Assembly: GCA_023415495.1 (NCBI GenBank)
Contig: JAEZKK010000006.1
Location: 124,001-188,000 of the forward strand
Length of the DNA stretch: 64,000 nt
Source: Bacteroidota bacterium
GTDB taxonomy: Bacteria; Bacteroidota; Bacteroidia; Bacteroidales; P3
Direction of reading: 5' to 3'
The notes under the pieces are model-generated. The model was not told where the DNA came from and made no database searches. It worked only from the letters and a program-made list of their open reading frames with translations. The translations under genes and the position numbers were made by a program. Positions 15,554-25,663 of the stretch are shown here, piece after piece. Positions within the stretch are counted from its first letter, which is position 1. Each line of letters opens with the position of its first letter.

Positions 15554-17734
15554 ATGAATAAGATAGTTTTCAAGAAATTTGATTTTAAACAAATAGGACT
15601 TTGGCAATATATCTATTTAGGTATTGCAAGTATTGGTTTAATCATGTTAATTGTAATGGGTCAAGGTGCTGGTGTTTCTGGGGATGAGTTCTATCACTAC
15701 GACCATGCCGCTAATGTTTATAATTATTATAAGACCTTTGGCGAGGATTCAACAGCTGCAGTTATTACTCAAAACTACAATCTCCCTTATTATGGTCAGA
15801 TTGTAGATAATTTTGCATATTTTATTACAAAAACCTTCTCAATAGATGACTTTATGGGTTTTCGCCATGGAGTTAATGCATTTATGGGTTGGTTGGCAAT
15901 TATATTTGCATCCCTATTTGTAAAAAGGATATCCTCATGGCAGGCAGCTATTATAACTCTTGTACTTATGTTTATCTCTCCAAGATTTATTGGGCATAGC
16001 TTTAATAATCTTAAGGATTTACCTCTTGCTACGGCAACAATAATGTCTATTTATTTTATTACAAAATTCCTTGACCAATTGCCGAAGATTAAAATTTCAA
16101 CAGCGATATGGCTTACTCTTTCAATTGCTTTTGCAATAGCAGTAAGAGTTGGGGGTTTAATAGTTATTGGATATTTTGCTTTATTTGCACTTGTGTATTA
16201 TATATATAAGTATAAGACTTTGAAAAAAGAATTTACAAGAGTATTACTTTGGTCATTGGGAATTTCACTGACGGCTTATATTCTTGCTGTACTTTCTTGG
16301 CCTTTTGCATTGCAAGCCCCAATCGATAATCCTAAGGAAACTCTTGGAAATATGACTAAGTTTGCTATTACTCTTAGACAGATATTTGAAGGAACTACAC
16401 AATGGAGCGATTACCTGCCTTGGTATTACACTCCTAAATTTATATTTATGACTATTCCAACAATAGTTATTGTGGGTTTTGTTTTAGGTATTGTGATGAT
16501 GTTTAAATACAAGAAGCTTTGGTTTTACAACTTTATATTATTATTCACTTTTATATTCCCGGTGTTTTGGATAGTTGTAAATGGAAGTAATGTATATGGG
16601 GGATGGCGTCATGCTATTTTTGTTTATCCTTCTCTTGCAGCTTTTTCTGGATTAGGAATATATCAACTAATTAAAAGCATAAATAAAAAATATATTCGAT
16701 ACGTTTTGATATTAGCTTTTTCGCTAATTAGTATTAATCCAGTTGCTCATTCAATTAGAAACCATCCTTATGAATATGTATATTTTAATGAATTGAGTGG
16801 AGGAATGAAAAAAGCTTATGGAAACTATGAATTGGACTATTATTTCCATTCTCTTAGAGAGGCATCAGAATGGATAATTGAAAATGCTGAAAAGGATGGA
16901 AAGAAAAAAGGAGAAAAGATAAAGATAGGTTGCTGGCATATTCCTCCTGTTCAATATTATTTTAGAAAAGATACTGCAGATTTTGATTTTGCATTTTTGC
17001 GTTATTACGAAAGAGGCAATTATGATTGGGATTATGCAATAGTTTGTAATACTGGGATTGCTCCAGAGCAGTTGAAAAATAATACCTTTCCGCCTAAGAA
17101 TACTGTTTATGAGGTTAAGGTAGATGGGAAACCTATTTGTGTAGTTTTGAAAAGAGAAGATAAATCAGATTTTATTGGCTCTGAATTAAAGAATAAGGAT
17201 TCAATCCTATTGGCTATCCCATATCTTCAAAAAGCAATTAAATTAGATAACGCTAATGAATCTGCAATCAATAATCTTGCAGAGATTTATCTTAGAACAA
17301 ATAGGGCTGATAGTGTTGTAGTGCTAATGGATGAATTATTAAAGATTAATCCAAACTCCGAATCGGCGAACTATTTTAAGGCTTATGGGTTATTCTTATT
17401 AGGTCAAAATCAAGAGTCGCTTAATTTATGTGATAAGGTAATTAGGATTAATCCAAAATTCCAATCTGCTTATTCATTGGGTGCAAATATTAAACTAAAT
17501 ATGCAGGATTTATATGGAGCTGAGGCTTATCTTAATGGATTGATAGCAATTGATAGATTAGATAATCAATCAATGCAACAATTGCTTATGATTTACCAAG
17601 CTAGTGGATTGGATGAGAGAAATGCCTATATAAAGTTCTACTCTATAATGGCGGAGCATTATAAGAAAAAAGGAGAGAAGAAATTGTTTGAGGAGTATGA
17701 TAATGCGGTTAGAAATTTAATACAAAGAAGATAA
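15554..17734 (+). CDS. GT-C glycosyltransferase (GT39/GT83-like) with TPR tail
   Basis: 726 aa. About ten to twelve membrane helices fill residues 15-420, with the early acidic loop motif GDEFYHYDHAANVYN expected of GT-C enzymes that use lipid-phosphate sugars. After a soluble segment, residues about 560-700 contain three to four TPRs (NNLAEIYLRTNRADSVV; ANYFKAYGLFLLGQ; AYSLGANIKLNMQDLYGAEAYL). It ends the rfb operon and is probably paired with the GT2 protein before it. Its acceptor (glycan, lipid A or protein) is not readable. No terminator is visible after it. Confidence 0.8.
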   Translation: MNKIVFKKFDFKQIGLWQYIYLGIASIGLIMLIVMGQGAGVSGDEFYHYDHAANVYNYYKTFGEDSTAAVITQNYNLPYYGQIVDNFAYFITKTFSIDDFMGFRHGVNAFMGWLAIIFASLFVKRISSWQAAIITLVLMFISPRFIGHSFNNLKDLPLATATIMSIYFITKFLDQLPKIKISTAIWLTLSIAFAIAVRVGGLIVIGYFALFALVYYIYKYKTLKKEFTRVLLWSLGISLTAYILAVLSWPFALQAPIDNPKETLGNMTKFAITLRQIFEGTTQWSDYLPWYYTPKFIFMTIPTIVIVGFVLGIVMMFKYKKLWFYNFILLFTFIFPVFWIVVNGSNVYGGWRHAIFVYPSLAAFSGLGIYQLIKSINKKYIRYVLILAFSLISINPVAHSIRNHPYEYVYFNELSGGMKKAYGNYELDYYFHSLREASEWIIENAEKDGKKKGEKIKIGCWHIPPVQYYFRKDTADFDFAFLRYYERGNYDWDYAIVCNTGIAPEQLKNNTFPPKNTVYEVKVDGKPICVVLKREDKSDFIGSELKNKDSILLAIPYLQKAIKLDNANESAINNLAEIYLRTNRADSVVVLMDELLKINPNSESANYFKAYGLFLLGQNQESLNLCDKVIRINPKFQSAYSLGANIKLNMQDLYGAEAYLNGLIAIDRLDNQSMQQLLMIYQASGLDERNAYIKFYSIMAEHYKKKGEKKLFEEYDNAVRNLIQRR

Positions 17735-17769
17735 AGACATAAACGATTAAATAAATAATAAAATAAAAA

Positions 17770-18933
17770 ATGAAAGCTATAGAAATTAAAAAAGATGTTT
17801 ATTGGGTAGGTGGTATTGACTGGTCGTTAAGAAATTTTCACGGCTATCTAACTCAAAGGGGTTCAACCTATAATGCTTATTTAATAATTGATGAGAAGGT
17901 AACTCTAATTGATACTGTTAAGGGTTATTTGACTGAAGAGTTAATTGAAAGAATTTCTGATGTAATTGATCCAAGAAAGATTGATTATGTTGTTTCTAAT
18001 CACGTTGAGATGGACCATTCAGGAGCTTTGCCGGCACTGATGGAAATGATTCCAAATGCAACTGTGATTACATCCGCTGCCGGAGAAAAAGAACATAGAT
18101 TACATTACCGTAAGGATTGGAATTTTAAGGTAGTTAAGAGTGGAGATGTAATAAATATTGGTAAGAGAAATCTTAATTTTGTAATGACTCCTATGGTTCA
18201 TTGGCCAGATAATATGGTAACCTATTGTCCTGAAGATAAAATTCTATATTCAAATGATGCCTTTGGTCAACATATTTCTTCATCAGAAAGATTTGAGGAT
18301 GAATATTCATTAGAGATAACTGTTGAGGAAGCAAAGAAATACTATGCAAATATTGTTTTACCATATTCTAATCAAGTTCTTGGAATATTAGATTTGGTTA
18401 GGAGTTTGGATATTGAAATGATTTGCACAAGTCATGGTCTAAGTTGGAGAAAGAATATTCCTTTGATTTTAGACCTTTATGAGAAATGGGCTTCGAATAA
18501 GACTGAGAAAAAAGTAGTTATTATTTATGATTCAATGTGGGGCTCAACGGAGAAAATGGCTGAATATATTTCCAACGCATTTGAAGAAAAGGGCTATAAA
18601 TACAGAATATTAGATTTAAAACTAAATCATATCTCGGATGTAATTACAGAGGTGATTGAGGCAGAGTATTTATGTATTGGTTCTCCTACTTTAAATAAGG
18701 GTATTCTCCCAACAGTTGCATCCTTCTTAACTTACTTACAAGGTTTGGCTCCTAAGGGAAGAAAAGCATTTTTGTTTGGAAGTTATGGATGGGCTCCTAC
18801 TAATATGAAACATCTTGAACGTTATATGCAAGAAAGCAATATTGAAGTTATTGGAAAATATAATGTGAATTTCATTCCTACTTATGAGGATTTAGTAAAG
18901 ATTCAAGAGGATGTAAAATCTAAGCTTGATTAA
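17770..18933 (+). CDS. FprA-type flavodiiron protein
   Basis: An O2/NO reductase used by anaerobes to detoxify oxygen or nitric oxide, 387 aa. The N-terminal metallo-beta-lactamase domain carries the diiron ligands H78-x-E80-x-D82-H83 (NHVEMDHSGA), then a His in MVHWPDN, Asp in SNDAFGQH and His in TSHGLSW. A flavodoxin domain begins near residue 255 (VVIIYDSMWGSTEKMAEYI), the FMN phosphate loop. There is no fused rubredoxin; the electron donor may be the separate rubredoxin at 29724. Cytoplasmic. Confidence 0.94.
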   Translation: MKAIEIKKDVYWVGGIDWSLRNFHGYLTQRGSTYNAYLIIDEKVTLIDTVKGYLTEELIERISDVIDPRKIDYVVSNHVEMDHSGALPALMEMIPNATVITSAAGEKEHRLHYRKDWNFKVVKSGDVINIGKRNLNFVMTPMVHWPDNMVTYCPEDKILYSNDAFGQHISSSERFEDEYSLEITVEEAKKYYANIVLPYSNQVLGILDLVRSLDIEMICTSHGLSWRKNIPLILDLYEKWASNKTEKKVVIIYDSMWGSTEKMAEYISNAFEEKGYKYRILDLKLNHISDVITEVIEAEYLCIGSPTLNKGILPTVASFLTYLQGLAPKGRKAFLFGSYGWAPTNMKHLERYMQESNIEVIGKYNVNFIPTYEDLVKIQEDVKSKLD

Positions 18934-18980
18934 TTAAAAAAAATAAGTCCAAATTAAACCAAAATAAACCGAGTATAAAT

Positions 18981-19475
18981 ATGAGAACTTCAATTTTGTT
19001 TTTATTTACAATGATTTTATCCATTAGTCTTTTTGCTCAAAAACCAATTGTTAAGGATGGGGAAATAGTCTTGAATGGTAAGTCTATTGCGAAGATTGAG
19101 AAAGAAGGTTGCAAGGCTTTCTCTCCAAATTGTGAGTTTTATATCTCATCGTTGGATTCTCAGCCCTTGATAAATGTTATAGCTGATGTTATAGACGACC
19201 CTTACTCAAATCATAAAAGAGGAGAAATGCCTGCTAAGATCCCTTATCTTAGATTTTCCTTCACAGGATTTGAGCAGGTTTGCGAGATGAGGAATCCTTC
19301 ATTATTGCTTACAAAAGAAAAGGATATTGCAAGGATTGTACATAGACTTATTAAGGATGGAGCTTTGGATGAAGTAGCTGTTGAGAATTTTATTAAGGTT
19401 AATGGAACTCCTATTACTGATATGTTGGAAAGGAGTTCCTCTAAGCCTGAGATAAATATTAATATTAGAAGATAA
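18981..19475 (+). CDS. Secreted protein of unknown function
   Basis: 164 aa. An N-terminal signal peptide (MRTSILFLFTMILSISLFAQ, cleavage probably after FAQ) predicts export to the periplasm. The mature part has two cysteines close together (EGCKAFSPNC) and a third in FEQVCEM. I do not recognise a domain. It lies 47 bases after fprA and 29 bases before the thiamine-diphosphate enzyme, with no promoter visible between them, so the three may be co-transcribed. Confidence 0.7.
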   Translation: MRTSILFLFTMILSISLFAQKPIVKDGEIVLNGKSIAKIEKEGCKAFSPNCEFYISSLDSQPLINVIADVIDDPYSNHKRGEMPAKIPYLRFSFTGFEQVCEMRNPSLLLTKEKDIARIVHRLIKDGALDEVAVENFIKVNGTPITDMLERSSSKPEININIRR

Positions 19476-19504
19476 ATTGTTTTAATTACTGAAACCAATT
19501 AGTT

Positions 19505-21232
19505 TTGAAAGCATCGGATTATATTGTTGAGTATTTAAAAAGCCAAGGAATCAAATATGTCTTTGGCTATATCGGAGGTATGATTACCCATATTGTAGAT
19601 TCCTTGGATAATGCAGAAGGTATTGATTATATCCAAACCTATCACGAACAGACTGCAGCAATCGCAGCAGAGGGTTATTCAATAGAGACAAAGAATTTTG
19701 GAGTAGCAATATCTACATCTGGTCCTGGAGTAACAAATATGATAACTGGAATAGCTGATGCTTATTTTGATTCAATTCCAACCCTATTTATTTCTGGTCA
19801 AGTAAATACTCACGAATATAAATACGATTTACCTATTCGTCAAAGGGGTTTTCAGGAAATGGATGTAGTTAGTTTATGTAAGCCTATTACAAAATATGCT
19901 AACCTGGTTGATGATGTTTCATTACTTCGTTATGAATTGGAAAAAGCAATTCATATTGCTAAGTCTCCAAGAATGGGACCTGTTATATTAGATATTCCAA
20001 TGAATATTCAAAGGATGGAAATAGAACCAGAATCCATGCTTTCGTATTCAAATTCTAATGAGACACTAAAAGAATGGGATAAGAGTCTTGTTGTTGAGAA
20101 AATTAAAAATAGCAAAAGACCAATTCTTTTAGTTGGAGGGGGAATACGATATGATAAGAAGAAAAAAGTAATAAAATTCTTAGATAAATTTCAAATTCCT
20201 GTTGTTAATTCACTTTTAGGGAAGGGCTTAGTAGATGAGGATTATCATTATTACCTTGGAATGATAGGCTCTTATGGTAATCGATGTGCTAATATTGCTA
20301 TTGCAAAAAGTGATTTAATTATCTGTATTGGTTCTCGTTTAGACACAAGGCAAACAGGTGCTAATTTCTCTTGTTTTGAAGATAAAACAATTATTCACGT
20401 TGATATTGATATTAATGAGCTTGAAAGTCATAAGCTAAAGAATAGAATTTTAGTTAATGCTTATTCGTCTGATTTCTTAAATATCATAGACCAAGAGTTT
20501 GATTCTTATTCTTGCGATAATTCTTGGTTAGATTATATAGTATATTTAAAAGAGAACTATAACCAGGAGAAAGAAATTCAGCGTTTTGTTGAAAATAAGA
20601 TACCATATCTATCTATTCAAACTTTAAATCATTATTCTAAGAATGATGATGTGTTTACTGTAGATATAGGGCAAAACCAAATGTGGGCAGCACAAACCTT
20701 AAAGATTAAAGGAAATCAAACCTTTATTACAAGTGGAGGACTTGCTCCTATGGGCTATTCAATTCCTTGTGCTATTGGACATGGTTTTGCTAATCCTAAG
20801 AAAAGAATAATGGCAATTGTAGGGGATGGAGGCTTTATGATTAGTGAACAAAGTCTTTATATGATTTCTCAATACGATTTAAATGTGCTTGTAATTCTTT
20901 TGAATAATTCTTCCTTAGGGATGATTACTCAGTTTCAATCTCTTTATTTCAATTCCAATATGGCTGGTACTACTATACAAGGGGGATATAGAGCATGCGA
21001 TGCAAGAGCGGTTGCATTATCTCATGGGCTTAGGTATTTCTTAATTGAAGAAAAGGACTTGAATAATAGAGCTTATCTTGACCAAGTGTTTTCAAGTCGT
21101 AATGGTGTAATTGAGTTTAGAATTGAAAACCTAAGTACTGTTAGTCCAAAATTAGAGTTTGACCAACCAATATATAATCCTTTCCCATATCTTCCAGAAG
21201 ATGAATTAAAAGAACTTCTAAATAGAACCTAA
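19505..21232 (+). CDS. Thiamine diphosphate-dependent enzyme, acetolactate synthase-like
   Basis: 575 aa, starting at TTG 19505 (MKASDYIVEYLK); no ATG is available before the conserved N-terminus. Three ThDP-enzyme domains are visible: the N-terminal PYR domain with the catalytic Glu in YHEQTAAIAAEGY, a central domain near residues 190-340, and the C-terminal PP domain with the Mg-ThDP motif GDGGFMISEQSL followed by NNSSLGM. This is the layout of acetolactate synthase large subunits and their relatives. No small regulatory subunit is encoded nearby, so a role other than branched-chain amino acid synthesis is possible. Confidence 0.85.
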   Translation: MKASDYIVEYLKSQGIKYVFGYIGGMITHIVDSLDNAEGIDYIQTYHEQTAAIAAEGYSIETKNFGVAISTSGPGVTNMITGIADAYFDSIPTLFISGQVNTHEYKYDLPIRQRGFQEMDVVSLCKPITKYANLVDDVSLLRYELEKAIHIAKSPRMGPVILDIPMNIQRMEIEPESMLSYSNSNETLKEWDKSLVVEKIKNSKRPILLVGGGIRYDKKKKVIKFLDKFQIPVVNSLLGKGLVDEDYHYYLGMIGSYGNRCANIAIAKSDLIICIGSRLDTRQTGANFSCFEDKTIIHVDIDINELESHKLKNRILVNAYSSDFLNIIDQEFDSYSCDNSWLDYIVYLKENYNQEKEIQRFVENKIPYLSIQTLNHYSKNDDVFTVDIGQNQMWAAQTLKIKGNQTFITSGGLAPMGYSIPCAIGHGFANPKKRIMAIVGDGGFMISEQSLYMISQYDLNVLVILLNNSSLGMITQFQSLYFNSNMAGTTIQGGYRACDARAVALSHGLRYFLIEEKDLNNRAYLDQVFSSRNGVIEFRIENLSTVSPKLEFDQPIYNPFPYLPEDELKELLNRT

Positions 21233-21243
21233 TAATATTGTTT

Positions 21244-23904
21244 ATGCAGAAATTAATATTGCTTTCCATTAAGCTAAGGTATTTTTTGATAATACTATTT
21301 GTAATTATCCCTTTTATTGGTTTAAGCAATAATAATCAAAAAAATATACTTTATGTTAGTTCATTTGGAGAGAATACTTATTGGTCGCAAAAAACAGAAA
21401 AGGCTTTAATAAAAACATTTAAGCAAGAAAATTATAATGTTAATCTAATTAATCTGTATTTAGACGAAGAAACATATCCAAAGTATGAAGATAGATTAAA
21501 TATCCTAAAGAAATTCTTTATAAATAATAAAGAAGATATAGATGTTATCTTAGTCTTTGACTATAGTGCTACAAGTATATTTTTAAATTATACTGATTCA
21601 GTAATTAGTAAGATACCGATTGTATTTGTTTCTGAGTTAGAAAAAGGCGTGGAGATTAAATACCGAAATATGACTGGGATTATCTCTGACTATGGAGTTA
21701 CTCAAACATATAAACTCGGACTTAAGATGTTTTCCAAAACTCAGAAAGTTTATATTTGGGCAGATGATTCACCAACAGGTAGGTTTTTTATTGAAAATGC
21801 AAAGAGAAATCTAAAAGGGTATAATCCTGATATTGAAATTGAGTATGGTTTGAATGTTGAAAATTTAGAGGAGTTGAGAAAGAAATGTAGAAGTGTTGAA
21901 CCAAATTCATTTATAATTTTCAGTACATGGTCGCTCGATACAAAAGGTAGGAAATATAGAGATAAGGAACTTGCTGAAATATTCTTTAATGAAGTCAAAG
22001 CCCCTATGTTTTGTACTTATGATGAGTCTATTGGCGAAGGTTTTATTGGAGGATATGTTCAAACTCCTGAACCTAATGCAATAGCTGCGGCAAGAAAGGC
22101 AATAAGAATATTTAACGGAGAATTTGTTTATAGGATGTATGCAGAGCATATTTCTCCAACTCTAATTTTAGATTTAAAAGGTATTGTAAAGTATGAGGGA
22201 CACACAAGAACAATTCCAAGCAATGCAGTTTTGGTTAATAAACTTCAAGGTCAATTTCTTAAATTCCAGGGTTTTCTCATTCCAATAATAGTTTTACTAC
22301 TTTTAAGTGGCTTCCTTTTATATAATTTTATTTCTCAAAACTGGAAGAATGCTAAACTAAGAAATACAATAAAAGAGAAAGAAGAAAAAGAAAAGAGTTT
22401 GGAGGAAAACGTTAGGATTCTTTCTTCTGCAATTCCAAGTTTTAGAATTCTTGCATGGGTATATAATCAAAGGACGAAAAGTTTTAAATATGGAGTTACT
22501 GATGAAAACGGGATATTAGAGATAAATAAAGAGAGTGATTTAGATTATGCTATGAGTTTTGTGAGGAAGGATTTTGAGGAAGGGTTTAAATCATTTTTTG
22601 GACGATTAGATGAAATTACAGAGATGAAAGAGTTTCATCTTGAATATATAGGGAGAATTCCAGGTGAGACTAAAGATTCTTGGTGGGAGATTAAAGGTAA
22701 AATTACCGAAATGGAGGATGAAGATGGGAGATATAAGATATTAAATGCAATTCATATCAATATTAATCGCTTTAAACAAATAGAAAATAGGTTGAATGAA
22801 GCATTAACCAAGGCAATTAGGAGTGATATATTAAAATCTAATTTTATTTCTAATGTAACTCATGAGATTAGAACACCCCTAAATGCAATAATCGGATTTG
22901 CAAGTCTAATAAATAATGATTTAGATGATGAATCTCGTCAGCAATTTACAGAGATAATTAAGCAAAATAGCGATAGTCTAATTAAACTTATTAGTGATAT
23001 TCTCTTAATTAGCGAAATCCAATCTGGCTATTTTGAATTTAAACCTATAACCTTGGATTTAAGTCAACATATCTCAGAAATAGAAAGTATATTTCGCTAT
23101 CGTTTCCCTAAGGAAATTGAGTTTATTGTTGATAATCCATATAAATCCTGTATTGTTGAGGTGGATAAGGATAGGCTATTTCAAATGGCGAAGATATTTA
23201 TTGAAAATGCTTTGAAATTTACTTATTCAGGATATGTCAAGATGGGTTACTATCAAGAAGGAAATGGGATAACCTACTATTGTGAAGATACTGGTATAGG
23301 CATAAAGGAAGAAGATATTGACAGTGTTTACTCATTATTCGAGAAAGCTAATTCAATGAAGGAAGGTACTGGGCTTGGATTAGGGATTGTAAAGACTATG
23401 ATTGAGAGATTAGATGGAAAATACGGAGTTGAATCAATTTATGGAAAGGGTAGTAGGTTTTGGGTTTGGATACCAAGTAGACAAATTCTTATTGACCATG
23501 AAAATGAAAGTGAAACGAATATTGAAATCGATAATATTCAGAGAATTAAACCTAAGATATTGATTGTAGAGAGCGAAAGCTATACTTTTAATCTTTTAGA
23601 AAAGAATAATTATTCGGAGAATTATAATATTGTTGTAACACCAAACGATTCTGAAGTATTATCCTATATTCATAATGAAAAACCAGATATAATTCTCCTT
23701 GCAGAAAGTAATCAATATCTTGACGATTATGAAGTTCTTAAGAGGATTAGATTGGAGTTTCCAAATCTTCCAATTATAATTATCTCAGAGAAGGTTTTAT
23801 TCCATGAAAAGCCTAAGGCATTTAAGGCAGGTTGTAATGATTTTTTTGAAAAACCAATTGATATTGATTTATTACAAAATAAGATTAAAAAACTCACAGA
23901 ATAA
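21244..23904 (+). CDS. Hybrid sensor histidine kinase with ABC-substrate-binding-like sensor and degenerate receiver
   Basis: 886 aa from ATG 21244; a TTG at 21238 is in frame. A signal/TM segment (residues 8-27) is followed by a periplasmic domain of about 300 residues resembling ABC substrate-binding sensors (ILYVSSFGENTYWSQKTEKA; IPIVFVSELEKG). A second TM helix lies near 340-360, then a PAS-like linker, HisKA with the phospho-His in NVTHEIRTPLNAIIGF, and HATPase with ENALKFT, EDTGIGIKEED and GLGLGIVK. The C-terminal receiver lacks the phosphoacceptor: the usual ILLD site reads IILLAESNQ, and the acid pocket is VESES; the lysine in FFEKPID is kept. No response regulator is adjacent. Confidence 0.9.
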   Translation: MQKLILLSIKLRYFLIILFVIIPFIGLSNNNQKNILYVSSFGENTYWSQKTEKALIKTFKQENYNVNLINLYLDEETYPKYEDRLNILKKFFINNKEDIDVILVFDYSATSIFLNYTDSVISKIPIVFVSELEKGVEIKYRNMTGIISDYGVTQTYKLGLKMFSKTQKVYIWADDSPTGRFFIENAKRNLKGYNPDIEIEYGLNVENLEELRKKCRSVEPNSFIIFSTWSLDTKGRKYRDKELAEIFFNEVKAPMFCTYDESIGEGFIGGYVQTPEPNAIAAARKAIRIFNGEFVYRMYAEHISPTLILDLKGIVKYEGHTRTIPSNAVLVNKLQGQFLKFQGFLIPIIVLLLLSGFLLYNFISQNWKNAKLRNTIKEKEEKEKSLEENVRILSSAIPSFRILAWVYNQRTKSFKYGVTDENGILEINKESDLDYAMSFVRKDFEEGFKSFFGRLDEITEMKEFHLEYIGRIPGETKDSWWEIKGKITEMEDEDGRYKILNAIHININRFKQIENRLNEALTKAIRSDILKSNFISNVTHEIRTPLNAIIGFASLINNDLDDESRQQFTEIIKQNSDSLIKLISDILLISEIQSGYFEFKPITLDLSQHISEIESIFRYRFPKEIEFIVDNPYKSCIVEVDKDRLFQMAKIFIENALKFTYSGYVKMGYYQEGNGITYYCEDTGIGIKEEDIDSVYSLFEKANSMKEGTGLGLGIVKTMIERLDGKYGVESIYGKGSRFWVWIPSRQILIDHENESETNIEIDNIQRIKPKILIVESESYTFNLLEKNNYSENYNIVVTPNDSEVLSYIHNEKPDIILLAESNQYLDDYEVLKRIRLEFPNLPIIIISEKVLFHEKPKAFKAGCNDFFEKPIDIDLLQNKIKKLTE

Positions 23905-23951
23905 TTACACGAAATCAAGAGAAAAAAGTTCAAAGTCTAATTAAATTAGTT

Positions 23952-24449
23952 CTATCCTTGATTCGATGTGATTTTGTCTAAGAATCCCTGGCAGGAATCT
24001 TCTAATAAATCTATTACATTATCAAATCCTTTATCCCCTCCATAATATGGGTCAGGGATATAATTCTTAAGGAATTTTTTTCTGTAGTCTGTGATAAACT
24101 CAATCTTCTTTATATGCTTAGGGTTTTTAGTTCTGGTTAATAGAGTTTGGAAATTATTATCATCCATAACCATTATATGGTCAAACTCTTCAAAGTCCTT
24201 GTTCTCAAACCATCTTGAGATTGAGGTAATATTATACCCTCTGTTTTCTGCAGCATCAATCATTCTGCTATCTGCATCCTCGCCTTGGTGAAGGTCGATA
24301 GTGCCAGCAGAATCGATAAAAAACTCTTCTTCTAATCCCTTATCCTTTACAAACTTTTTCATTATAGTCTCTGCCATAGGGCTCCTACAAATATTACCCA
24401 TGCATACAAAAATAATTTTCTTCATTTCTTTTTCCATTTTCTTCTCCAT
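23952..24449 (-). CDS. Low molecular weight protein-tyrosine phosphatase
   Basis: 165 aa; a start at 24425 (MKKIIFVC) would be closer to family length. The active-site loop VCMGNICRSPMAE is the C-x5-R-S signature, and the general acid lies in IPDPYYGGDKGF (DP motif). In bacteria such enzymes often control tyrosine kinases of exopolysaccharide export, but none is adjacent here. It is the last gene of a minus-strand operon, three bases after the MFS gene if the longer start is used. Confidence 0.93.
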   Translation of the reverse strand: MEKKMEKEMKKIIFVCMGNICRSPMAETIMKKFVKDKGLEEEFFIDSAGTIDLHQGEDADSRMIDAAENRGYNITSISRWFENKDFEEFDHIMVMDDNNFQTLLTRTKNPKHIKKIEFITDYRKKFLKNYIPDPYYGGDKGFDNVIDLLEDSCQGFLDKITSNQG

Positions 24450-24452
24450 AAC

Positions 24453-25643
24453 TCAAATATCTTTTCTTTTGTTTCTAATATAGTGCTTTGCTACTACGAA
24501 TACAAACAATGTAAATGCTAATATGTTTATAGCACCTCCAAATAAATACATTCCTTTATAATCAACTGCTGCTATAAGAGTACTCCCAATTAGTATTCCT
24601 GTGCCAAGTCCTAAATCAAAACCAATAAAATAGGTTGAATTGGCAGTGCCTCTTCTATTATGCTCTGCAATATTGAGTATTAGGGTTTGAAATGAAGGTG
24701 TGAGGATTCCAAAGGCAATTCCGTAAAAGAAACCTAAAGAATAGAAGGCTAATGAATTTGTACAAAATGCAAACCCAATTACGATAAATATTAATGCTAA
24801 AAGAGAGAAGAAAATTATTTTAATCTCATATCCCTTATCTATTAGTTTCCCTATGGTAAATCGAGATAATAAGGTGCCTATTGACATAAAAATAAAGAAA
24901 AGACCTGTGTTTTTAACATGAATTTCCTGTCCAAACATAGCTGCATAGGAAACAGCAAATCCATAAGAAACAGCAATAAGCATAAAAACTATAAATTCGG
25001 GAAAAGCCTTAGTATAGAAAAATCTATCCAAGGACAGAGGGCTTTTATCGTTCGATTTCTTAGGGTTTGTTTTAATAAATAAAGAAATTATAAATCCAAT
25101 TAAACTGGAGAATAGGGCAGTATAGAAGATTGAATCGAAATTAAAATTATCATATAAGAATAATCCTACCATAGGTCCAAGAGCCATTGCTAAGGTCATA
25201 GATAATCCATAATAGCCTATACCTTCTCCTCTTCTTTGAGCGGGTAATATATCGATTGCAAGTGTTGAGCCAGTAGTAGAAACCATACTCCAAGCTCCTC
25301 CTTGCAAAACCCTCACTATTACAAAAATAATTAGACTTGCAGAGATTAGATACATTCCAAATATTAAAGAAAAAGCACAAGTCATAATAATATATAGATT
25401 TCTCCTTGCAAAGCGATCGGTAAAATATCCTGAGAAAGGTCTGGTTGCAAGAACTGCCAATACATAGACTGATAGGTAAAGACCAATATCATTTAATGGG
25501 ATATGTAGGTTTTCAACCAAGTAGAATGGAAGTGTTGGCATAAGAATATAGAAAGCAAATGCCAATAATAGATTTGAAGTAAATATAAGAGTAAAGTCCC
25601 TTGACCAAATCATTGGTTTTATATTTGGATAATTAGTTTTCAT
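24453..25643 (-). CDS. Major facilitator superfamily transporter
   Basis: 396 aa with about twelve membrane helices. The MFS loop between helices 2 and 3 is seen as GYFTDRFARRNLYI, and helix 4 has RVLQGGAWSMVSTTGSTLAIDILPAQRRGEG, cut here only by normal spacing, as in drug/sugar efflux-type carriers. A related motif GKLIDKGYEIK occurs in the second half. The substrate is unknown; the family resembles multidrug or arabinose-efflux permeases. The gene is 20 bases after the NUDIX gene in the same operon. Confidence 0.88.
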   Translation of the reverse strand: MKTNYPNIKPMIWSRDFTLIFTSNLLLAFAFYILMPTLPFYLVENLHIPLNDIGLYLSVYVLAVLATRPFSGYFTDRFARRNLYIIMTCAFSLIFGMYLISASLIIFVIVRVLQGGAWSMVSTTGSTLAIDILPAQRRGEGIGYYGLSMTLAMALGPMVGLFLYDNFNFDSIFYTALFSSLIGFIISLFIKTNPKKSNDKSPLSLDRFFYTKAFPEFIVFMLIAVSYGFAVSYAAMFGQEIHVKNTGLFFIFMSIGTLLSRFTIGKLIDKGYEIKIIFFSLLALIFIVIGFAFCTNSLAFYSLGFFYGIAFGILTPSFQTLILNIAEHNRRGTANSTYFIGFDLGLGTGILIGSTLIAAVDYKGMYLFGGAINILAFTLFVFVVAKHYIRNKRKDI

Positions 25644-25663
25644 TTTATAAAAGTTGAAGTAAG

